Source: an uncultured Lachnospiraceae bacterium (lineage in GTDB: Bacteria > Bacillota > Clostridia > Lachnospirales > Lachnospiraceae). Taken from it: 8,440 bases of DNA. The notes below the pieces were generated by a model that worked only from the letters and a program-made list of their open reading frames with translations, was not told the origin of the DNA and did not search any database. This document shows, in pieces, positions 1-5,678 of this stretch; the first letter of the stretch is position 1, and each line of letters starts with the position of its first letter. A program made the position numbers and the translations under genes. Location of the stretch: positions 1 to 8,440 of the forward strand of contig CAJORC010000253.1 in NCBI GenBank assembly GCA_905236615.1, written 5' to 3'.

Positions 1-45
1 CTTATGACAAGAAACGTCATAAGGGGGTAAAGGATGACGTTTTAC
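1..45 (+). promoter_or_regulatory. fbp leader with mutually exclusive inverted repeats
   Basis: Bases 1-8 (CTTATGAC) and 16-23 (GTCATAAG) form a perfect 8-base inverted repeat with a 7-base loop. Bases 12-20 (AAACGTCAT) are also perfectly complementary to 34-42 (ATGACGTTT). The two stems share bases 16-20, so only one can form at a time. The second stem ends six bases before the AGGAGG ribosome binding site (48-53) of fbp. The pairing is seen directly; a switch or protein-binding role is inference. The region is cut by the window edge, so a larger element could extend to the left. No promoter is visible in these bases. Confidence 0.4.
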
Positions 46-59
46 AGAGGAGGTATAAA

Positions 60-1961
60 ATGGAGTTCACAAATAACATTGAAAAAACAGACTATCTGTC
101 ACTTCTTGGCTTTCAATATCCAAACCGCCGCTCGGTGGTAACGGAGATCATCAATCTTCAGGCAATCCTTAATCTTCCAAAGGGAACAGAGCATTTCATG
201 AGTGACCCGCATGGCGAATACGATGCTTTCAGACATATCATAAATAACTGCTCGGGAGTCATCAAGGAAAAGGTAAAGCTTGTTTTCGGAGACAGCCTTA
301 CAGCTTCTGAACAGGCGCAGTTCTGCACCCTCATATATTATCCAAAAGAAAAACTTGCGGCATTAAAGGAAAATAATGAGAATTCGGAACTCTGGTACAG
401 GACGACTCTTGAAAAGCTGATCGGTCTTGCCCAGTTCCTCACATCGAAATATACCCGTTCAAAGGTCAGAAAGGCAATGCCCAAAGAATATGCATATATT
501 CTCGATGAGCTTCTTCATGCGCAGCAGGATGAGGATAATAACAGACTTCGCTACCACAAGAGGATACTTGATTCGATTCTTGATACGGGAAGCTGCGACG
601 ATTTTATATATTCACTTTGCGATCTGATAAAGAGACTTGCGGTGGACAGGATACACATTATCGGAGACTTCTTCGACAGGGGCAGCCATGCCGACCGCAT
701 ACTTGACCTTCTGGGAAATTATCATTCACTTGATATCCAGTGGGGAAATCATGACATTCTCTGGATGGGCGCAGGATGCGGATCTCTGATATGCATAGCC
801 GGGGTCATAAGGAGCGGAATCCGTTATAAAACTCTTGAAATTCTGGAAAGCGGCTACGGTATTTCACTGAGGGCACTTGCGATGTTTGCGGAGAAAACCT
901 ACAGGCGTGATGATGGTGTCGATCCGCTCATGAAGGCTGCGAATGTGCTCCTCTTTAAGCTTGAGGGACAGCTGATAGAACGCCATCCCGAGTTCGAGAT
1001 GAAAGGAAGGCTTCTCCTTGAAAAAGTTGATATCATAAATAAGAGCATTGAGATAGACGGGAAAGTTTACGAAATGAACACGGCGGATTTCCCGACTCTC
1101 GATCCGCAGAACCCTTATGAACTGACAGATGAAGAAGCTGCGATAATGAAGGGGCTTTACAATGCTTTTGTGAACAGCGAGAGGCTGAAGAGGCATATCG
1201 ATTTCCTTTATTCAAGGGGTTCGATGTACAAGTGCTATAACGACAATCTGCTTTTCCACGGCTGCATACCGCTTGATAAAAACGGCAATCTCGATCCGAT
1301 GAACTGTGACGGAAAACTGCTTCACGGCAGAGCTTATATCGACTTTTGCGATGCAAAAGCGAGAAGGGCATGGAATGTCGGAGACGAAGACAGTCTTGAC
1401 TGGATGTGGTATCTCTGGTGCGGCATGAAGTCACCGCTATCCGGACGTATAGTGAAGACTTTTGAGCGTTCATACCTTACGGATAAAACGACCTGGAAAG
1501 AGCCGAGAAATCCCTACTATACTTTTTACAGCGATGAGCGCTTTGCACTTATGATCCTGCATGAATTCGGGCTTTATTCCGAGAGGAGCCATATCATAAA
1601 TGGACACACTCCGGTGCATGTCAGCAACGGTGAGTCACCGATACGCGCAAACGGAAGGGTGCTTGTAATTGATGGAGGCTTCTGCAAAGCTTATCAGAAG
1701 ACCACGGGTATTGCGGGATACACACTGATATTTAATTCACACGGAATGAGGATCAAGGCACATCAGCCTTTTATCAGCCTGCAGACGGCACTTGAAGAAA
1801 ATGCGGACATTGACTCGGATACGACAGTGGTGGAAACCGAACCCCATCGTGTAATGGTCGCTGATATAGACGACGGAGATTCGATCCGCAGAAAGATCGC
1901 GGATCTTCGCGCTCTTCTGGAAGCTTACCGGGAAGGGAAGATTCTGGAAAATGTACACTGA
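60..1961 (+). CDS. fbp: Fructose-1,6-bisphosphatase, class III
   Basis: This enzyme hydrolyses fructose 1,6-bisphosphate to fructose 6-phosphate and phosphate, the committed step of gluconeogenesis, in the cytoplasm. The 633-residue product is complete and near the usual length for the Firmicutes class III family (about 640-670). It carries metallophosphatase motifs: SDPHGEYDAF at residues 48-57, GDFFDRG at 202-208, WGNHD at 228-232 and NGHTPV at 514-519, whose Asp, His and Asn residues are the expected metal ligands. The conserved VIDGGF/AYQKTTGIAG block follows near the C-terminus. The insertions between these motifs are typical of class III and absent from the class I and II enzymes. The ATG start has AGGAGG at 48-53 with 6-base spacing. 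In Bacillus subtilis the homologue needs Mn2+ and is controlled by phosphoenolpyruvate and AMP; that is family knowledge, not seen here. No terminator follows the gene. Identification is very secure. Confidence 0.97.
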   Translation: MEFTNNIEKTDYLSLLGFQYPNRRSVVTEIINLQAILNLPKGTEHFMSDPHGEYDAFRHIINNCSGVIKEKVKLVFGDSLTASEQAQFCTLIYYPKEKLAALKENNENSELWYRTTLEKLIGLAQFLTSKYTRSKVRKAMPKEYAYILDELLHAQQDEDNNRLRYHKRILDSILDTGSCDDFIYSLCDLIKRLAVDRIHIIGDFFDRGSHADRILDLLGNYHSLDIQWGNHDILWMGAGCGSLICIAGVIRSGIRYKTLEILESGYGISLRALAMFAEKTYRRDDGVDPLMKAANVLLFKLEGQLIERHPEFEMKGRLLLEKVDIINKSIEIDGKVYEMNTADFPTLDPQNPYELTDEEAAIMKGLYNAFVNSERLKRHIDFLYSRGSMYKCYNDNLLFHGCIPLDKNGNLDPMNCDGKLLHGRAYIDFCDAKARRAWNVGDEDSLDWMWYLWCGMKSPLSGRIVKTFERSYLTDKTTWKEPRNPYYTFYSDERFALMILHEFGLYSERSHIINGHTPVHVSNGESPIRANGRVLVIDGGFCKAYQKTTGIAGYTLIFNSHGMRIKAHQPFISLQTALEENADIDSDTTVVETEPHRVMVADIDDGDSIRRKIADLRALLEAYREGKILENVH

Positions 1962-2015
1962 TCGCTTCTTAAATTGATGATTTGACTAATGATATCTAAA
2001 GAAAGAGAACATAAT

Positions 2016-2044
2016 TTGTTTACAATTATGTGATATGATATGAT
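2016..2044 (+). promoter_or_regulatory. Possible sigma-A promoter for the MotA/MotB-like pair
   Basis: TATGAT at 2039-2044 is a good -10 element. TTGTTT at 2016-2021 lies 17 bases upstream but matches the -35 consensus only in its TTG. A better -35 match, TTTACA at 2019-2024, overlaps it but gives only 14 bases of spacing. A second TATGAT at 2034-2039 overlaps the first. Transcription would start near 2051, leaving a leader of about 80 bases. The AT-rich stretch stands out from the flanking coding DNA. The call is moderate because no -35/-10 pair is ideal. Confidence 0.42.
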
Positions 2045-2045
2045 A

Positions 2046-2092
2046 CATTGCGTGAGAATCTAAGCAGAGCTCTGCGCAGTAGTGGGGCAATG
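2046..2092 (+). repeat. Nested inverted repeats in the leader of the motor-like pair
   Basis: GCAGAGCTCTGC at 2064-2075 is a perfect 12-base palindrome. It overlaps a second palindrome, CTGCGCAG, at 2072-2079. An outer pair, CATTGC at 2046-2051 and GCAATG at 2087-2092, is also perfectly complementary and encloses both. As RNA this could fold into a closed multi-stem element; as DNA the 12-base palindrome could be an operator for a dimeric repressor just downstream of the predicted transcription start. There is no T-run, so it is not an intrinsic terminator. I do not recognise it as a known riboswitch class. The symmetry is seen; function is inference. Confidence 0.4.
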
Positions 2093-2114
2093 CGAGGGCA
2101 TCAGTTAAAATGAC

Positions 2115-2121
2115 AGGAGGT
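2115..2121 (+). promoter_or_regulatory. Strong ribosome binding site that fixes a TTG start
   Basis: AGGAGGT is a near-perfect Shine-Dalgarno sequence, 10 bases before the TTG at 2132. The reading frame has a TAG stop at 2123-2125, and only two codons (ACA, GGA) lie between it and the TTG, so TTG is the only start available upstream of Met16. Starting at Met16 would remove half of the first membrane helix. An ATG at 2110 is in another frame, has no Shine-Dalgarno of its own and yields under 50 codons. Confidence 0.75.
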
Positions 2122-2131
2122 TTAGACAGGA

Positions 2132-3508
2132 TTGAAAGCAAAAGTCAGATACGAAGTATTTATAATAATCACATATATGGTTATGGTGGCTGTATTTCTG
2201 GGGCTGACATTTTTCGGAAGCTCGACACCAAGTATTTCCAATGTGATAGTTAATGCGGCAATGTTCATAATAGTTGGTCTGATATTCATGTTCTCTATAC
2301 AGAACAGCCTGGCACCGGCAGCAAATGCAACCGTTGACATGGAAAAGGCAAGAGACAAGATCGAAAAGGATGCACTGGCAAGTCAGGGATATCTTTTCAG
2401 ACATTATGAAGAGCACAGGGAAGCACTTTTTTCAGATAAGAACCTTTCAAGACGATATACGGATTATATGAAGGAGATTGAAAGGATCAGCCGTTCAGAT
2501 AAGGCATATTACAAGTGCAATATCGATGAGTTCATAAATTATGACCTTATGGACAGCATCATCCACAGAAATATCTTAAATCAGATACCCGGTGTGATGA
2601 CAGGTCTCGGAATACTCGGAACCTTCATAGGTCTTTCACTCGGACTTCAGAAATTCAATACCGGTTCCACGGCAGAGATCACGGGAAGTATCGAGCCTCT
2701 TATGGACGGTATCAAGGTTGCCTTCCATACATCGATTTACGGAATGGTATTCTCACTCGTTTACAATTTCGTGCTGAAGCGCAGGGTTGATGATGCTGAA
2801 AATGCGGTAAAGGATTTCCTTAACGCCTATAAGAAATACGTTCTGCCCGATACTGACAGCGAAGGAATAAACCGCCTGATAGAGCTTCAGAAGAGACAGT
2901 ATGACGCTGTCAGGAAGATGAGCGAGTCAGTAGGCGACGGACTTCTTGAAACTTTAAGCTTTGAATTTGAGCGTTTTAACGGAACGATCACGGACTTTGC
3001 AAATATGGCTACGAAGAACCAGATGGATGCAATGTCAATGGTAGTCGATAATTTTATCAAGCAGATGAACGCCTCGCTTGAACACAGCTTTACGAAGCTT
3101 GGACAGACCGTTAATCAGGCATATGTTTCACAGCAGGAAAATGCACGCCAGATGAACGAAATTCTTTCCAGAACCGGAAATACGGCAGGAAATCTGACGG
3201 AGATAGACAACCGCACGGCAAAGCTTATGAATGCCTTCGGGCAGTATGTTGATGATGTGAAACGCGTTCAGGAAGAGATCGGTGCCGACACCGCAATAAT
3301 TGCAAGGTACATGGACAAGCAGAACCTTCTCATAGAGAAGCTTTCCGCAAGTGTGGAGGTTATGCCGAAGCGTATTGATGAGTCCATGAGACTTATGAAT
3401 GATAATATGGTTGAGATCAGCCAGTCCTATAACAAAAATATCAGCCGTGCCTCAAAGGCTGCCGAGTCTCTGACGGAAGCAATGGAAACTCAGAAGAAGC
3501 GGGGGTGA
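2132..3508 (+). CDS. MotA/TolQ/ExbB-family channel subunit, ZorA-like, with long cytoplasmic tail
   Basis: This is a 458-residue inner-membrane protein. Hydrophobic segments lie at about residues 7-28, 36-58, 150-172 and 193-215. The third has the family signature IPGVMTGLGILGTFIGL (152-168), and the fourth has AFHTSIYGMVFSLVYNF (197-213). This is the four-helix plan of MotA and ZorA, with a soluble loop of about 90 residues between helices 2 and 3. Residues 235-458 form a hydrophilic, probably helical and coiled-coil tail. Flagellar MotA (about 260-300 residues) and ExbB/TolQ lack such a tail, whereas ZorA of Zorya systems has one. The start is TTG. The stop lies 6 bases before the MotB-like gene, so the two are surely co-transcribed. 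Known relatives use proton or sodium flow through a pentamer around two MotB-type subunits to drive rotation or force. An ion-channel role here is strongly inferred; the biological output is unknown. Family assignment is confident, the ZorA-like subtype less so. Confidence 0.85.
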   Translation: MKAKVRYEVFIIITYMVMVAVFLGLTFFGSSTPSISNVIVNAAMFIIVGLIFMFSIQNSLAPAANATVDMEKARDKIEKDALASQGYLFRHYEEHREALFSDKNLSRRYTDYMKEIERISRSDKAYYKCNIDEFINYDLMDSIIHRNILNQIPGVMTGLGILGTFIGLSLGLQKFNTGSTAEITGSIEPLMDGIKVAFHTSIYGMVFSLVYNFVLKRRVDDAENAVKDFLNAYKKYVLPDTDSEGINRLIELQKRQYDAVRKMSESVGDGLLETLSFEFERFNGTITDFANMATKNQMDAMSMVVDNFIKQMNASLEHSFTKLGQTVNQAYVSQQENARQMNEILSRTGNTAGNLTEIDNRTAKLMNAFGQYVDDVKRVQEEIGADTAIIARYMDKQNLLIEKLSASVEVMPKRIDESMRLMNDNMVEISQSYNKNISRASKAAESLTEAMETQKKRG

Positions 3509-3514
3509 TGCTTT

Positions 3515-4456
3515 ATGTTTAGGAGAAAACAGGACGAGGAGACAAGCTACTGGCTTTCTTACTCGGATATGATGGCAGGACTCCTTCTCTGTTTTGTACT
3601 GATCATTTCACTCACTATGCTTAGAGCCAAGGTTCAGTATGATGAGAAAGAGACCCAGCTTGCCGGCAAGGAAGAGGAGCTGAATATGCAGAGCGTTGAG
3701 CTCGTAAACCAGCAGAAGAAACTTTCTCTCCAGTCGGATGAACTTGAAAAGCAGAAAAATAAGCTTATCGCCCAGGAAGAGAAGCTTATGAGCCAGGAAG
3801 AGACCCTGAATGAGCAGGATCAGCTTCTGGGTGAGCTTGAGGCGCTTCTTGCCGAACAGGAAGCTAAACTTGAGGATATAATCGGTGTCAGAAAGGAACT
3901 TATAGAGAGGCTGAAGAAGGAATTCGAGAATTCAGATCTTTCAGTAACGATCGATGAGGAAACAGGAGACATAACTTTTGATTCAAGTATCCTTTTTGAC
4001 TACAACAAGTCAACACTTATAGATTCGGGTAAGGATTTCCTGTCCTCATTCCTGCCCCGCTATATCGATATCCTTTTAAGTGATGATTATAAGGACTATA
4101 TTTCGGAAGTCGATATTGTGGGACATACGGACACTGACGGAACCTACCTCTTTAACCTCAATCTTTCACAGGAAAGAGCCTACAACGTGGCACAGTACTG
4201 TATGTCTGAGGATAATAAGATCCTTTCGGAGTCAGAGCTTAAGAAACTGCAGGAAGTGCTTACGACAGCAGGAAAGTCATACAGCAATCCCGTTTACAAC
4301 AGCGATGGCTCGGTAAATATGGAAAAGTCAAGACGAGTTGAGGTTTCCTTCCGTCTGAAGGACGAAGAGATGATCAAGGAAATGATAGAGATACTCAGCG
4401 CTTCGTCTGATGAAAAGTCTGAAAATACCGATGAAGAAGTAAAAACCGAAGAATAA
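3515..4456 (+). CDS. MotB/ZorB-like subunit with heptad stalk and OmpA-like peptidoglycan-binding domain
   Basis: The 313-residue product has a short cytoplasmic N-terminus, one membrane helix (about 14-36), a coiled coil (about 45-130), an OmpA-like domain (about 150-281) and an acidic tail. At the start of the helix, YWLSYSDMMAG (12-22) places Asp18 where MotB has its ion-carrying Asp. The OmpA-like part carries VGHTDTDG (202-209) and NLSQERA (216-222); Asp206 and Arg221 match the residues that bind diaminopimelate in peptidoglycan. SRRVEVSF (272-279) matches the terminal NRRVE motif. It should pair with the upstream MotA-like protein as the wall-anchored stator core. The ATG start has GGGGGTGA at 3501-3508, 6 bases upstream and overlapping the preceding stop. 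A terminator follows within 20 bases, so no third gene is co-transcribed downstream. Domain calls are secure; pathway is not. Confidence 0.88.
   Translation: MFRRKQDEETSYWLSYSDMMAGLLLCFVLIISLTMLRAKVQYDEKETQLAGKEEELNMQSVELVNQQKKLSLQSDELEKQKNKLIAQEEKLMSQEETLNEQDQLLGELEALLAEQEAKLEDIIGVRKELIERLKKEFENSDLSVTIDEETGDITFDSSILFDYNKSTLIDSGKDFLSSFLPRYIDILLSDDYKDYISEVDIVGHTDTDGTYLFNLNLSQERAYNVAQYCMSEDNKILSESELKKLQEVLTTAGKSYSNPVYNSDGSVNMEKSRRVEVSFRLKDEEMIKEMIEILSASSDEKSENTDEEVKTEE
3659..3871 (+). repeat. Degenerate 21-base tandem repeat encoding a leucine/glutamine heptad stalk
   Basis: Leucine falls at residues 49, 56, 63, 70, 77, 84, 91, 98, 105, 112 and 119 of the MotB-like protein, eleven in exact seven-residue register. 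Glutamine falls at 59, 66, 73, 80, 87, 94, 101 and 115, also in register and broken only at 108 (Leu). At DNA level the closest adjacent units, 3764-3784 and 3785-3805, agree at 16 of 21 bases, which suggests growth by tandem duplication. The product is expected to be a parallel two-stranded coiled coil between membrane helix and wall-binding domain. Confidence 0.8.
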
Positions 4457-4471
4457 AAGAAATGCTAAAGA

Positions 4472-4508
4472 GTCCCTGATGAAGGCAAATTCATCGGGGG
4501 CTTTTTTT
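4472..4508 (+). terminator. Rho-independent terminator after the MotB-like gene
   Basis: Bases 4472-4483 pair with 4490-4501 to give a 12-base-pair stem with two G-U pairs and a 6-base loop (GGCAAA). Seven T residues (4502-4508) follow immediately. The element begins 16 bases after the TAA stop of the MotB-like gene. It should end the two-gene transcript and isolate it from the glycan operon. The complementary strand lacks a long T-run, so it is probably one-directional. Confidence 0.92.
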
Positions 4509-4521
4509 AGTTATGACTTCG

Positions 4522-4530
4522 TGATATACT
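4522..4530 (+). promoter_or_regulatory. Probable extended -10 promoter of the glycan operon
   Basis: TGATATACT contains the TG-N motif directly before TATACT (4525-4530), the extended -10 form common in Gram-positive promoters and able to work with a weak -35. The position 17 bases upstream falls in the terminator T-run (TTTTTT, 4502-4507), a poor -35 match. Transcription would start near 4537, about 38 bases before the first gene. The gap 4509-4574 holds nothing else apart from the ribosome binding site. Confidence 0.5.
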
Positions 4531-4574
4531 TCACTACGGATGTTTATGTGAATTTGTAAAGGAGTTATGGAACT

Positions 4575-5678
4575 GTGAAACCTGCAATAGTTGTAGTCGC
4601 GTATAACAGGGACGATGCGCTTAAACGTATACTTAAGTCGATCGATTCTGCTGTATACGAAGATGATAATATTGAACTTGTAATAAGCATAGATTACAGT
4701 GAAAATAAGAAAGTCAGAAAGGTCGCAGAAGAATTCCAATGGAAGCACGGGGAGAAGCGGATAGTCATTCATGCGGACAGGATGGGTCTGAAAAAGCATA
4801 TCATTGAGTGCGGAAATTATGCCAAGGAATACGGAAGCATAATAATGCTCGAAGATGACCTTTATGTATCACCGGACTTTTATAATTTTGCGTCAAAAGC
4901 ACTGGCTTTTTCAGCGGAGGATCCACAGATCGGAGGTATCTCCCTCTACAGTCACCGCTTCAATGTTTTTGCGAGACTGCCTTTCGAACCCATAGAAGAC
5001 GGTATTGACAACTGGTATTTTCAGTTTGCGTCAAGCTGGGGACAGGCATGGACTGCCGGGCAGTGGACAGGATTTTCCGATTGGCTTGAGATCAACGACG
5101 GTAAAGACATCAGCGGAAACGGCCTCCCTTCAAATGTTGCGGAATGGGGAGAGAGTTCCTGGCTTAAGTACGCGATCAAATATCTGATAGAAAAGGATAA
5201 GTATTTCCTCTATCCGAGGCTTTCCTATACGACGAATTTTGCGGATGCCGGAGAACACGCAAGCCATGCGGTGACAGACCTTCAGGTTCCGCTGAGCTAC
5301 GGACATAAAGAGAATTTCAATTTCAGCAGAGTGAGCGAGGCAAAAGCTGTTTATGATGCTTATTTTGAAAATGCGCTCCTGCCTTATGAGTCCGATCTAT
5401 ACGGAATAAAGTACAGGGACGGGCAGGTTAAGATGCGTTATCTTCTGAGTACGGACAATCTGCCTTTTCAGAAGGTGCAGACTTACGGGCTGCTCTTAAA
5501 GCCCATGGATGCCAATATCTTAGAAAAAACGGAAGGCAGGGAGATCAGACTGTACGACCTTAGCCTTAAGGCGAAAGAAACAAAGGCGGATAAGGGTCTC
5601 AGGGAGAATTATTTTTATCCCGGAATGAACAGGAAGAAAATCTTAGATCTAATGTCATACAGGTTAAGGAACAGATGA
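4575..5678 (+). CDS. GT-A fold glycosyltransferase (family 2-like), first gene of glycan operon
   Basis: The 367-residue product is likely a cytoplasmic or membrane-associated sugar transferase. It opens with a GT-A nucleotide-binding strand, PAIVVVAYNRDDALKRIL (residues 3-20). MLEDDLYVSPDF (91-102) has the EDD form of the metal-binding DXD motif, as in GNT-I-like and family 2 enzymes. His228 in AGEHAS (225-230) could be a further metal or catalytic residue; that is inference. There are no membrane segments. Donor and acceptor sugars cannot be read from sequence. The start is GTG: AAAGGAG at 4558-4564 lies 10 bases upstream. An ATG at 4567 is only 2 bases from that site, is in another frame and reaches TGA after three codons. 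The gene overlaps the ABC transporter by 4 bases (ATGA at 5675-5678), implying coupled translation. The C-terminal third is less family-like and may define acceptor choice. Confidence 0.8.
   Translation: MKPAIVVVAYNRDDALKRILKSIDSAVYEDDNIELVISIDYSENKKVRKVAEEFQWKHGEKRIVIHADRMGLKKHIIECGNYAKEYGSIIMLEDDLYVSPDFYNFASKALAFSAEDPQIGGISLYSHRFNVFARLPFEPIEDGIDNWYFQFASSWGQAWTAGQWTGFSDWLEINDGKDISGNGLPSNVAEWGESSWLKYAIKYLIEKDKYFLYPRLSYTTNFADAGEHASHAVTDLQVPLSYGHKENFNFSRVSEAKAVYDAYFENALLPYESDLYGIKYRDGQVKMRYLLSTDNLPFQKVQTYGLLLKPMDANILEKTEGREIRLYDLSLKAKETKADKGLRENYFYPGMNRKKILDLMSYRLRNR

Noticed and set aside
1033..1473. A 146-codon open frame on the minus strand inside fbp
   Set aside because: It lies fully antisense to a strongly conserved enzyme, has a low-complexity Cys/Ser/Arg-rich translation and no recognisable domain, so it is a shadow frame.
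1962..2015. A terminator after fbp
   Set aside because: No GC-rich stem followed by a T-run is present; only weak AT-rich complementarity was found. Read-through from fbp into the next unit is possible.
2046..2131. A known riboswitch in the leader of the motor-like pair
   Set aside because: Nested stems are possible, but I could not match the sequence to a cyclic-di-GMP or other riboswitch core that I know.
2110..2253. A short plus-strand frame starting at ATG 2110 ahead of the TTG start
   Set aside because: No Shine-Dalgarno precedes this ATG, it runs out of frame through the channel gene, and the product is under 50 residues with no recognisable features.
2105..2416. Minus-strand open frames opposite the start of the MotA-like gene
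   Set aside because: The sense strand encodes well-defined membrane helices, and hydrophobic antisense frames are a common by-product. No promoter or ribosome binding site supports them.
2132..4456. A complete Zorya defence system
   Set aside because: Only ZorA-like and ZorB-like genes are present. The flanks are fbp and a terminator followed by glycan genes, with no ZorC, ZorD helicase/nuclease or ZorE HNH gene.
2132..4456. Ordinary flagellar motA/motB
   Set aside because: The MotA-like protein carries an extra helical tail of about 220 residues and the MotB-like protein a long heptad stalk, and no flagellar or chemotaxis genes are adjacent. Distant common ancestry is still accepted.
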